From Branchinecta lynchi (taxonomy: Eukaryota > Arthropoda > Branchiopoda > Anostraca > Branchinectidae): 64,000 bases of DNA. The notes beneath the pieces are model-generated. The model was not told where the DNA came from. It was given only the letters and a program-made list of their open reading frames with translations, and made no database searches. The position numbers were made by a program, and so were the translations under genes. This document shows positions 1-10,700 of this stretch, piece by piece. The stretch is taken from NCBI GenBank assembly GCA_023053575.1, contig JAKZAP010000007.1, positions 16,769,508 through 16,833,507 of the forward strand, written 5' to 3'. Every line of letters starts with the position of its first letter. The stretch's first letter is position 1.

Positions 1-600
1 GTAAGCTCTAGTTTCTTTAGCAATGAGAGAACTTTTAAAGTTTAAGAGGCACACCTGATACCATTTCTCTACCGCAAACCCAAGTGCAAAAAAACGAAAG
101 ATAAACTCAGCTGAAATCGCGAACAGACATGGATAGAAACAATAGATGGCAGCACTTTCGGACCCGTGGGAAAAAAACACTTTTTTGTTTCTGTAGATTT
201 TTCTATTTATCATTCAAAGAAGATATGTTGGCTGTGGGGCCGGGTAACTGCCGCATATATTTACCACTTATAGATGCTGGTGCCTGCCTGCTTGCGTGCT
301 AGAACGGAGCTTTCCACTCGAAAGCAGAAACACGGTTTGATGAAACGAAAGGTTCGCTACACAACTTCAGATAGTCCTCTCTGAGATGGGCTATATAACT
401 CCACTTCACTTCGCACACCGTAGGCTCTGGCTCGAGGAAAAGCAAAAACCATCCTTATTGGCCCCAGGTAAGATTTCTACGGAGCTTTCCAAAATGTAAT
501 GTCATATTCATCAATCCGGCCTAAGGTCCACACTTTCCGTAAAAAGACCCTTACCACTTACCAGGAATAAAATGAAATCGGAGGGCTAGGAAAAAAAACA
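1..600. other. No gene recognised at the left edge
   Basis: I see no exon, RNA gene or clear repeat boundary here. The zinc-finger gene that starts at 4633 on the minus strand should continue leftwards, because its second exon ends in a strong donor. No further zinc-finger coding is visible in this stretch, so it is probably intron. Confidence 0.4.
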
Positions 601-639
601 AACAAAAAAAACGAGGACAAAACCGAAGTGTTGCTCTCG

Positions 640-793
640 CAACACGGATACGGCCCTTAGGATTGCTTTTGGGCATCGAAGATCTACCAAAACACAATTC
701 CTTCTGGACGAAGCAGGAATCGAACCCGTCTCAGCTCCGCGGGAGCTCCTGCTAGCCAGATACATAGCCAAGATTGAAGGCACCCCCCCCCCC
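640..793 (-). repeat. tRNA-like SINE fragment
   Basis: Read on the minus strand, this stretch contains a B-box-like block (GGTTCGATTCC) about 30 bases after an A-box-like block (GGCTATGTATCTGG), the spacing of an internal Pol III promoter. The cloverleaf is poor and the flanks do not form a proper acceptor stem, so a tRNA-derived SINE remnant is likelier than a working tRNA. A run of 11 C lies at 783-793. Confidence 0.4.
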
Positions 794-872
794 ACATATT
801 GAACAGCTGGCTTCTATATCAACAGCCATCACCTAGTCTCCCGCCCGAAATCAAGCGTCCCACCCTAATGTA

Positions 873-890
873 ACAGGTTCAGGTTCTTTT
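873..890 (-). repeat. Retroelement 3' tail with AACCTG repeats
   Basis: The minus strand reads AAAAGAACCTGAACCTG, a short tandem tail. The same tail occurs on the plus strand at 12649-12673, which suggests two insertions of one non-LTR family whose 3' ends carry AACCTG repeats. Confidence 0.4.
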
Positions 891-1014
891 ATTTCGAAAA
901 TACTTCGTGACAATATATTTTGGTCACTGGGGGCCCGCAGGGATACGAGCTCGTTAGCTCGGCCCCACAAATCTGATCAAGACGAAAATCAGCACTTTAC
1001 CACCGTGGACCATC

Positions 1015-1863
1015 GTGAAGCCTATTATATTCCTCCGTTTTGCCGACACGAAGAAGTCCGGGCTATCGCCTCAACATGTCGAAATCAGGTTTGCTCAGTT
1101 ACGGCAGACGGCTCACAAAAACCAATTCCCGATTTCCGCTGAGGGATCAAAAAGAGACTCTTCAACGGGCTGCAGCGCTTTTCTCGCCGACCTGAACATC
1201 GTCGCCCTGGAAGAACTCCCTCCCCCCCCCCCTTTGCATAATGTCAACAGAAATCAGTCCAATAAGCCTGGCACTTGAGACCCTACTACGACTCCCAACA
1301 ATTCCCATGAAGGCGATGATCTACTCAGACTCGATGTCAGCTCACCAGATGTTAGTAATCCGAACATGCGAAAATGAAGACATCGACCTCCACATGACAA
1401 TCCAGCTGATCAACGAGCTCTCCAAAAAAGGAGGCGACGTCAGCCCGCCAAACAACCAACAGGCCAATCCCACTTCGAGACATTTCCTGCATCCGCTCCC
1501 GGAGTCTTCAAGTTCTCCCCATTCTGGGGAAAAGTCGAAAGCACACTCTATCACCGGATAGATGCAGCAGCAACAGGACTGAACCACCCAGCACGCTCGT
1601 TTGAGATCCCGGCACCTGAAGGACAACCCCCGGCCTCCCCTCTCTGCCGATTCTACAGAACCCTGAACCACATCCTATTCCAGTGCACCTATCGCCAAAT
1701 CCAACTGAACAAACATAGAACTCAGGTGATTTAATTGTTCAAGAAGCACCATCTCTCGACTGGATCCCTCGTGCAGCCTACTCTCCTCCCTGCTTCTGAA
1801 GCCTCCATCATAAAAAAAATCGTTAACTTTCTGAGGACAATGGACCTGCTTGAGTCAATCTAA
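1015..1863 (+). pseudogene. Degenerate non-LTR retrotransposon ORF end (RNase H and zinc-knuckle region)
   Basis: Translation of about 1120-1215 gives an RNase H-like start (AEGSKRDSSTGCSAF). After the 11-C run at 1222-1232 the frame shifts and continues as SLALETLL, then MIYSDSMSAHQML, which matches the conserved YSDS block of LINE-encoded RNase H. Further on, LCRFYRTLNHILFQC resembles the C-terminal Cys/His motif of such ORFs. The last open part ends KKIVNFLRTMDLLESI and a stop at 1861-1863, typical of LINE ORF2 ends. The frame breaks and lost residues make it a dead fragment. A GAGATA-rich tail follows at about 1930-1960. Confidence 0.7.
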
Positions 1864-2124
1864 GTAACCAAGGCTATGCCGCGAAGAGGCGAAATGGACA
1901 AATCTGATCCGAAGCCATACCTGAACTGAGAGACTTGAGAGAGATAGAGATAGAGAAGAGCTGTATTATTTTTAAGACTTTTGTCAAAAAATAACACCCA
2001 TATCGTCTGCCAAGCTTGGCACTAAGAGATTTCAGAAGGTTTATGGCCTGGTAGTACTGTTACCAGAAGATACAGAGTCAGCCAACCAAAATGGAATCAG
2101 ACCATGGGAGTTCTGGGTACTTAC

Positions 2125-3736
2125 CCAAATACAACTCCTTCCTCTGTTTCCTTTCTGACTGGTCCATTGTTCGAATTATGGACAGAATTTACATGACTGG
2201 AGCAGTCTTCCTCCTGCAGAAAAAAGGCCCGACACACACCACAGACAAACACTTGAGACTCCTTTGAATGTGGTTCTGGTTCAGGTGACCTCTGCAGATC
2301 ATATTGGACCTGAACCTGTAAGTTTGAAGGAGGGTGAACACTAGGTGGGGGGACTAGTACACTGGGAGGTGGTCCAAGGACACTCGGTGGACCTGCTGCG
2401 GCAAGAGTGCTAGGTGGACCCGCTTGACCTCCATTTGAGGCAGGCTTTGGCAAGATTGGTTTTACTTTGGCCAGCTTCCTTTTCTTTATCACTTTCTTTG
2501 GTGCATCTGGAGGGTGGGATTTCAAGACTGTTTGCGGCGAAGAAACTTCTGCCAACTTTGGTTGAAAAGCTTTCTCTTCTGGTTTCTTGATCATCTTCTT
2601 GATTTTTTTGCTTGGAACCTTCTCTTTGTCTTCAGACCCATACAGCTGTCCCTGTTTTTTTGTTGCTTTCTGCTGAGCATGCTCAATGGCAGGTGCAATT
2701 TCATGGTTATTACTATTTTTTTCTCTTCCTTCATTTTGCGTACACTTTTTGACTTCAGCAGTATGTGCTGCCTGTATATGTGATGCCATGATAGCAGTGT
2801 CTGAACAGTTGAACTGACAAAATTTACACTTATAAGTAGTCAGAACTTCCACATATTCTCTGATATCTATAGGATCTTGCTGAATGCTTGGTTCATCCCT
2901 TGCATCATCCTCCATGAGATTTGGGTCGTCTCTTTCACGCAATGGTGAGTCTGCAGATTCCTTCCGATAAGGTGATGGAGAGTCATTTCTATCTGATGAT
3001 GGTGAGTCAGCCCTCTCACCATGGTAACAGTCAGCTAAATCATTATTACCACCTTCAAAACAGTTCTGTTGATCATACTCACTGCTCTTCATATCACTAC
3101 CATTACATCCTGTCTGATGGACCAGCATTATAGAAGAGTGATTCAAGTTTTCTTCACAGCTCAGCTGCCCTTTCGTAAAGCAAACAGGAGATTCAGCAGG
3201 CCTTGTTAAGTTATTTTTAGAGGGGCTGCAGGCACTAGTCAGAAGTTCTGCAATGGTTGGTGATTTCTGACTTGGAAAATGATTATAACTATGTGTGTCA
3301 TGTAAGTACCTCTCTACCGAGTTTTGGTTAAGTATTTCACTAAGCGAAGGAGACACTGGGTTCAATTCTGGTATGCTGCCTGTTCCAGAAGACGATACGA
3401 GGTTTGTCTTTAAATCACATGCCATGGAGTATGTAGACACTGGATCTGAAACACTCCTCTGGAGTGTCATCTGAACATCCTGCTTTGATGAAGTATGACC
3501 CAACAAAAGCTGCTCAAGAGAAAGCAAAGAATTTTCACTCATTGCTGGGGGAAATCCGTTGACACCACCATTATCAATTGTATCATAGTCAGGACATGTT
3601 CTCTGCATATTTTTTTCTTCCCGAGTGGAGACCTGAGAAACATTCTGGTAATATTTAGAGCTGTGTACTTCACTGTTTTGCTGCATGCCATTAGAGTCAA
3701 GCTCTAAAGTTCTGGGGTTCATCATTAACTGACCAT
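2125..3736 (-). CDS. Zinc-finger gene, coding exon 2 (large)
   Basis: The exon opens after a pyrimidine-rich TTTCTCTTTCTTTGTAG acceptor and runs 1612 bases without a stop. It ends at a GTAAGT donor (2124-2119) in phase 2. It carries both visible C2H2 fingers and the basic region. The protein must continue in exons outside the window, because the ORF stop straight after the donor is inside the intron. Confidence 0.88.
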
Positions 3737-4633
3737 CTACAAAGAAAGAGAAACATGAATTAGTACAATGTTGGTCTATCACCCAGAACAGTTATAACTT
3801 AGCAACTACATAGTAAGAGCACAAAAAAAAGAAAAAAGAAGTGGGTTACAACACTTTGACCAGAAGTTGCCTTTCTCCACTTCTCACTCTAATTGTCTAC
3901 TCCTGTCTACTCCGGCCTCCCTCTTTGCCCCAGACAACCACTCCCCAAAACTATCCAGAAGGTACTGCACCTCTTGTGTTCGCCAGCACTTCTTCAGCAA
4001 CCGAGCTGTTCCTTTATGGAACAGCTTGTCTGAACCAACTGGCAAAATCAAAGGTTTTGAAAAGCAACTCGACGAGCACTTGCCGGGGCAGCCCTGGAAA
4101 GAGGACTGGTGCACCCCAGAAGCAGCCAGCAGAATATAGCACCACCATTGTCCTCAAGCGACTCATCGTGATACAACATCCTTATTGCTTGCAAGAGCAA
4201 TTTAAGAAAATCAGTTGAAAACAAAGGCAGATCTTAGTTCACAAATACCCCAGATACAGGTAAGACAAAGACCTAAGACAGAACTATTACAACCACAGGC
4301 TGGACTAGCCTAGGCCCTAACCGCCTAACTAACTTGAACTATTTATCACAAAAAGTAATGTTAAAATCATTGTACTGTTAAATTTTAAAGAGATATATAA
4401 CACTTAAAGAATCTTTATTTTTACATTAACAGAAATGCTGGTTTGATATCTCATCATATGTTCGAAAACGAAACTGTACCATTCTTCTTGGACTTGAGTC
4501 TTTTTCCAAAGAAAGAAAGGTCAATGCCAACAGTGCCCCCAAACCTAAGGCAAAGAACCGAAAAGACAAACTTACCCTGCGAGAAAGAGGAATCGAGGGA
4601 GAAAACTGGCATTCTGCAGCTTTCGTCGTCCAT
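2125..4633 (-). CDS. C2H2 zinc-finger protein, first two coding exons (partial gene)
   Basis: Two exons join in phase to an open frame of about 557 codons that continues beyond the left edge. Numbering from the exon 1 Met, a low-complexity Ser/Asn-rich N-terminal half is followed by Asp-Ser-Pro repeats (about residues 261-291). C2H2 finger 1 is at about 321-344 (C-x2-C-x12-H-x4-H, YKCKFCQF), a Lys-rich probable nuclear-localisation region at 384-448, a Pro-rich stretch with PPSV repeats at 450-490, and finger 2 at about 516-539 (FVCGVCRAFF). Such proteins are usually nuclear DNA- or RNA-binding factors. I cannot place it in a named subfamily. The 1-kb intron between the exons holds a LINE fragment on the opposite strand. 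The start region faces CIAO3, whose start codon is 3 kb away. Confidence 0.85.
3858..4145 (+). pseudogene. LINE reverse-transcriptase C-terminal fragment in a zinc-finger intron
   Basis: The plus-strand frame reads RQHFFSNRAVPLWNSLSEP and then GFEKQLDEHL. This is the common end of CR1- and Jockey-like ORF2 proteins (R.FFsnRvvplWNsLP..., ...F...LD.hl). The piece is about 95 codons, lacks the catalytic region, and lies antisense to the host gene inside its first intron. Confidence 0.7.
4576..4633 (-). CDS. Zinc-finger gene, coding exon 1
   Basis: The exon encodes MDDESCRMPVFSLDSSFSQ plus one base of the next codon, and ends at a GTAAG donor (4575-4571). The phase fits the exon 2 acceptor exactly, so the junction codon becomes Asp, followed by GQLMMNPRTL. 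The starting Met lies in an acceptable initiation context. I chose it over the Met just upstream of the exon 2 acceptor because that one would be in intron sequence. Confidence 0.75.
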
Positions 4634-5740
4634 TTTCTGTTAAAGTTCAAGAATTATTCGCCGCCATGGTTCAATCTAAGTTGTTTCGGAATTCTATACA
4701 GGCGGGACGTCACACCAATTTCATGTATTTTACCCCAGTCACGAAAAATTGTAGCTTATTCTTATTGGCAGGGGCGGTTCGAAGGGCTTGGGCATGGGCG
4801 GGGGGGGGGGGGGGGGAGCGAGGACTTCAAAATATACGACTGGCCAAAAGCACCAGCAGGATCAAGAAAAATTAACTTTATAAGTTCTACAACGTTACGG
4901 AATATGCCATTTGTAGTAATAAAATACTTAACAGATCAGTAATAGGAATTAGACGATGCCGTTCATATCAAATTTCTCTGGAGAGCAGACAAGCCCCGGT
5001 ACCAGCTTCTCACATATCTACTCAAGACAAACTAAAGTGAGCACCGCAGGCGAAATTTTTTCAGTACGAGCAAAATTCACTACTTCTTTACAACTTCTAC
5101 CTTATAATGTACCTTAGACCCAGAATCTCAAGCTTAAAAACCGCACATAAATGATGCGCACTTCAACTAAATAGAAATAGGGTAGGACTACGAAAGAGCT
5201 GCAGGCCAAATTTGTTACATCGGCCTATATTCGGCAATATTCGACTACTTCCCACACAAACTCTTGCTTTTAATGTGGCTCAGATCCCAAGCAGCAGCTT
5301 TTATCATATGTACCGAAGACAGATTTGAGCTCATCGCCGCAGGCTATTTTTTTTGTAATGCGACCTTATCCTGGCATTTCTAGCTTTCAAGGTGGCTGAA
5401 ATCTCAGGGCTAACACCTCACCTAAATTACCGAGCGAGTAGGAGACTATGAAAGACGGCACATTTAAAGTTTTGCTAAACATTTTAAAGGCTGCCTACAT
5501 ATATCACATATCAGTGCGTGCCCCATAACTCGTAAACGGAGTGGGATATTTTCACGGAAGTTGGTACGTGGTAGTGCTTCCACTTTAAATTTAGACTACA
5601 CAAAAATACTGACCACCAGGGGGTTGTGCCTGTTTCTTTTTAAGATAAGGAGATTTTGCACAAAATCAGGTAGGACAATGTTGAAACGTCGCGCCGCACG
5701 CGAGATTTTCGAAAATCAGCCTGTTTTCAGCGCCACAGAG
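4634..5740. other. Intergenic segment with a diverged 280-290 bp duplication
   Basis: This is the divergent interval upstream of the zinc-finger gene. A run of 17 G lies at 4800-4816. Two related blocks, around 5010-5060 and 5300-5365, share the pattern ...ACAAA...GAGC...CGCAGGC followed by a T-rich stretch, implying an old tandem duplication of about 280-290 bp. Related sequence appears inverted near 15895-16080. No convincing exon is seen. A 69-codon frame beginning ATG at 4666 looks like chance. Confidence 0.4.
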
Positions 5741-6040
5741 AGCGTGTTCCACCCTTCTAACAATAGTTACTAATAGTTATTTCCGTTCCATCCTCACGAA
5801 AAGTTACTACGCTGACCGTTTCAACCTTGTCGGAATAGTAACTAATAGTTACTATTTGCTTACCATGCTGGGGAGCGAAGTAAGCGTAGTAACTACGCAT
5901 CTCTGTAACGTGATTGGTCGGATTCGCCCGTGGCGTGAGATCCAGCTGGAAAATAAAAAAATCGTTCCAGCCTTGACGGCAAAAAGCCAGAATTCGTGAC
6001 GTCATGCGTAGTAACTACGGTAAGTAGGATGGAACACGCT
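5741..6040. mobile_element. 300-bp MITE with CAGAG target duplication
   Basis: The terminal inverted repeats are AGCGTGTTCCACCCTT at the left and its near-complement AGGATGGAACACGCT at the right. CAGAG flanks both sides (5736-5740 and 6041-6045). The interior holds several copies of a palindromic motif built on GTAGTAACTACG and AATAGTTACTAATAG. It has no coding capacity, so it must have moved with a transposase made elsewhere. Confidence 0.8.
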
Positions 6041-6045
6041 CAGAG

Positions 6046-7235
6046 TGAAAATCACGACTTGCTAATGGCATTAAAATTTCTGACAAGTTTAAAACATACG
6101 ACTGTCATTCTAACAAGTTCAAAACACACGATATTTCGTAACGTAATGACTGATAAAAAATCTGTATACAACCATACGACCAGAAATAAGCCATTTGCTG
6201 TCAAACTCACTTAGCTACCTCACATGGCAAGCTAAAAACTGACGACTGTCTCTAATAGACGACTAGAAACGGGTCATTTTCAAGGAAAATTTGCGGTTGA
6301 TGTCATTTTGGCAAGTGCTAAATGACTAAAATCTCTATGGAACAATACGACCAGAAACAGGTCGTTTGAAGGCGAAGTTCAAAATTAGCTAACTGCTAGG
6401 AGACAGAGCAAAGAGGCTATTTCACGCGCGCTTGAATTTGGTCAGAAGAGTTTAGTTCTGTGAAATTATTTGTACAGTGATGGGAAAAGCGAAGGATTGT
6501 ATAATTGCTGGGTAAAGCTTCTGAGCTTTCCCAGGGAATTGGTAAATTGTAAATAGACACAGAATTCAGAATTGTAAAATAATCACAGATTTGTACATAT
6601 ACACTTTTAACATTCATGTTTTAATATTCGTTATTTTATTTGAATTTGTTTGTCGTTTCAATCCGTATCGTTCTTCTGGTTTTTAGTTACATATCGTTGT
6701 ATGTTTTGTTGGTTCCGCATACTTTTCTGTTGGCATTGCGTTGGAATTTATGATTTAGTTGTTTGTTGTTTTCGCTGAGGACGGTTTGCCGGAAGTGCAA
6801 CCGAAATATCCGAATTTATATTTATCCCTCGCACACCATCCTAGAGATTAGCTGATCAAGAAAAAAACCCGAAAATCACGATTTTCTATTTCTAACTGCT
6901 TTGACTGCCTTTATCTGGCAAGGTCAAAACTTACGACTGTCAAAATTTACGACTAGTAAAAATTTACTAAATTTACGACTAGAAAATCCCTTCGTAAGTA
7001 CGACAAGAACTGGTCTTTCATTCCCGGTTGAGGTCATTTTGGCAAGCTCAAGCATACGACTTTCATTCTGGAAAATTCAGAACACACAACTGTGAATCTG
7101 AAAACATACGAATAGAAGTTTCTTTGTAGCCATACGACTAAAAAATGTGATTTGTGGGAGAAATTCACCTTAGAAACTGCCCGTATGTCATTCTGTTATA
7201 ATGACAAGCTCGAAGCATACGACTGAGAGTAGATT
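6046..7235. repeat. Diverged TACGAC-rich repeat blocks
   Basis: Two segments, about 6046-6400 and 6890-7235, share recurring phrases such as CATACGACTGTCATTCT, TACGACCAGAAA and TTGAGGTCATTTTGGCAAG. The spacing is irregular and identity is low, so this is probably an old, decayed tandem or nested repeat. The stretch between them (6420-6890) shows nothing recognisable. Confidence 0.45.
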
Positions 7236-7395
7236 CTCTCGAGGATGTGGCGAGTGAGTCACACACCCCCCACGCCCCCCTTCGAACCGCACCTGCTTAT
7301 TGGTGAATATTTGAAAATATACATATAGAGCCGAGCGGTCAGCGAGGCGTCAGTTACTTTCATATTTTTAAACCGGATAGGGGCAATCAAATACT

Positions 7396-7557
7396 ATGTT
7401 GGGTCCTCGACGTCCATCTTTAGATCACGACAGTATGGAATTACGGAAGGATTTAGACAACACTGCCGCCATAGCCACGGGATTTTACGTTTGGACGAAA
7501 ACGGATGTGAAGCTTTTTCATAGAGGTGTAAGGTCAGGTTTTAGAAGTATTTTGTAA
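7396..7557 (+). CDS. Small open frame upstream of CIAO3 (possible uORF or unrelated exon)
   Basis: A 53-codon frame starts MLGPRRPSLDHDSMELRKDL and stops at 7555-7557, about 95 bases before the CIAO3 Met. Codon content is plausible but I recognise no family. A GTAAGG inside it (after HRG) could be a splice donor. It may be an upstream ORF in the CIAO3 leader, the first exon of another transcript, or chance. Confidence 0.25.
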   Translation: MLGPRRPSLDHDSMELRKDLDNTAAIATGFYVWTKTDVKLFHRGVRSGFRSIL

Positions 7558-7651
7558 AGCTTTCGCAAGATTTAAAAATCACTAAGCGTGAGAACCCCAG
7601 GATCCAGAAGTTTATTGGATTGGATTGGACAATTAGTACTGGGTTTTTAAG

Positions 7652-7717
7652 ATGAGTTCTAAGTTCAGCAGCATTGTCCAGTTGACTGATCTGGACGACT
7701 TTATTACTCCATCTCAG
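7652..7717 (+). CDS. CIAO3: CIAO3 exon 1
   Basis: The 22 codons include [12 protein letters not shown], the nearly invariant animal CIAO3 start. The exon ends in phase 0 at a weaker donor, GTTTGT. The Met was chosen because its spacing to LTDLDDF matches known homologues. Confidence 0.93.
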
Positions 7718-10700
7718 GTTTGTACGATAAGCCCAGACTTTCTTTACATCCGTTTGTTGCTGCTGAGCTTTACTGCCTGTGCCCTGAGGTTTTTATTCAC
7801 AGTAATGAGCACAAAAAGTAATACCAGTAAGAATGAAAGTGTTTCATCACCCATGCTTACCAGCACAAAAGTCAAACTATAAAGCCACATAGGGTAAAAC
7901 ATTGAAATATGGATGTATATTTACGTTATTTTTCTTCTCGGACGTTCGTGAGGACAGCATTGACACTATCGTTTCGCAAATTGACATCTTGTCATCCTGG
8001 TCTTCGAGTACATGATGTTCTTCATGAATTTTCAGGCCCAGTTAGTTTTTATGTCTAAATTTTTGTGTGTGTTAATACTGTTATCTATCTTGTGTTATTT
8101 TGCATTATTCCCTTTACTCGGCTACCACATTCTGTATTTGGCGGGTTATAAATAAAATATATATATGTAGATATATAAATTAGGTTTGTTGAAAGAGCAG
8201 AATGTCAGATGTTTTCTTAGCCTCTCCTGTTTTTTTTTTATTTCTACGAGAATAAAAGCTTTCTGCCGTGGAAGGGATGCCCCTCTGCTTTTGTGTTTGA
8301 ACAGGGAGTAACCATCTTGAACATCTATCGGATATGTACCAACAATGTAATGTTTGTTATGCTTTTAGTCGCGAACGGACACAATACAACTGTCCGAATA
8401 GCTTTATGTCGTCAAATATGGTGTCCAAATAAATATTTATCTTATAACTATTAAAACAAAACTAACGACACTATATCTCGCAGTCAGTGCAACATTTACC
8501 AATCCTAGCAACTTTAGTTATGTTAGCCACCTTCAACAGAAGCACCGACCTTCTCTCTGCAATTTTTCGCTGTACAGAACCATATTTGACGGTGCAAAAC
8601 GGATAAGTCAGCTACATTTTTTTAGAGCTATATTTCGGCCCTTCTTGGCAAGGGTCCTCTTCAGGCTCAAGCTTCTCAAGCTGGAAAATTAACTTGTGGA
8701 AAAATAATTAAAGATTCCTCCTTAAATATCTGATTTATGAACTTCTTCTCTGAAAATTGGTTCGAGCTAAAGCTGGTGCTGTGATTTAATTCTGCACACA
8801 GCTGCTGTTTTTGTTGTTCGATTGGGTGGTCGAAAGGGTAGAGATTCTTCTGCATTTTGGTTTTGGAGTCAACTGTCTCTTCTTCTTCTTTCCAGCTAAG
8901 ATGGATACTTGCCGGCGGCAGGTATGGACGATTTTCAAAAATCAGATATTTAAGGAAGGATCTTTAAATGTTTTTTCCACAAGTTTATTTTCCAGCCTGA
9001 GCCTGAAGAGGACCCTTGCCAAGAAGGGCCGAGATATAGCCCTAATAAAATGTTGCTGACTTATCTTTTTTGCACCATCAAATATGATTGGCAGTCAGCT
9101 TGGGTTGAAGGACTATCTGCACGGAACCACTTCAAAACAATTAAAAAGTCAAATTTGGCAAACCTTTTAGTTGAATTTTCCCTCGCCGAATTGTTACAGC
9201 GTTGCCATAAAACAGCGGGGACCGAGTTTTTGGTTCCGATGTGTTTGAATTTCAATGTTTTACCTTATTGTCATGTAGTTTCTTGTTTCTTATATATTTT
9301 TGCTCAGTTCCTTTTGCATATTAGTGGCAAAATTGTGAAGTCTGAAGCTGGACGGAAGTACTGCAACATGGATTAGTGGTGGTATGCGACTAAAAATTTA
9401 TTTTATAGTTATGGCTTAATCAGTTACTAAAATTTGAACAGTGGAGTTTTGGGCTAAATGGTACAATGAAGATCCAGAATACCTAGGTCTATTCAGGTGT
9501 TTTCGGATGCCCTTAATTACCTACTTTGGCTAACTGGTAGTTAACCATAGTCACAGCAAGTGAATGAAAATGGGAAAGTTTAAAGCCTTCCTTGAGCCCA
9601 AGCTGACTTTGAAACATATATTCAGTTCACTTGGTTTATATTGGTTTATACTGGTATCCCTATGCGGAAAGGGGTATGCATCTGTATGTATACAACAGAT
9701 TTGTCAGCTACGATGCTTTGTCAGCAATATTTTGGACTAAAATACCGCTGATGAAGCATCATAGCTGACATATCGGTTGTATACAATACGTGAATATAAA
9801 GTTCAAAGTCATCAAACATTCAATTAAGCATAGGGTAACTGTAGAACTTGAAATAAATCTTTTATTCAGACTCAAGCGCCTATAATAGAAAACCCACAAT
9901 ACGCAAAGCAAAGCACTAGCAAGCAGGTAAGTCCAGTATCCTAGTTTCTGAACATCGTATCTCTCAATGAGTTTGATGTTATGAAACAAAATTAGAAACC
10001 ATCAGTGATGTCGACAAGACCAAAACGTCAAGACCAAGATTTTTGCACTGGCCTGAAGACCAAGACCAAGATTTTAGCCCTGGTGTTGAAACTAAGACCA
10101 AGATTTTAGCTCTGGTTTAAAAGCAAGACCAGGAAACATTACGTTTCTAGCCTAACTAAGGAACATTAATGAAAAGTAAGCTGATTATATTTCTGTCAAT
10201 AAATACGCACATGAAATTTGAATAATTATACGCCAATATCCCTGTTGCATTTTAGATAAACCAATGCTGTCACTAGTTGCGTTTTTGCAGATACCATGGC
10301 ATCTGTTACCGTGGAAAATAGATCTGCAATTAGTCGTTTTTGCAGTTACCGTGGTATCTGATATTACGGTTGCTTTACAAAAACGACAATTGCCAAATTT
10401 GCACCTTTACAAGTCATCCCAAAAGAAAAACTGATATCCACTTACATCACGAGTGCTAAACCGAGCGATAAACTTCTTTCCCACCAATTTGACAAAAATC
10501 GTAGACTCTTCTGTTGGTGATCGTAAAAGTGAGATGAATTTTTCAGATACAGTGATCAGTTACCACGGTCTGACCGTGATATTTGAATATCAGATACCAT
10601 GGTAACTGCGAAAACGACTTTAGACAGTGGTATCAGATACCATAAGGATATCCTTGCTCTCTGCGGTCGCCCATTGTGGCTGAACACTAGATCCACTGGT

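Noticed and set aside
640..793. A functional tRNA gene
   Set aside because: Box A and B are present, but no acceptor stem or anticodon arm forms properly.
3841..4218. 125-codon plus-strand frame in the zinc-finger intron
   Set aside because: The overlapping frame 3867-4139 carries the LINE motif; this one is a shadow.
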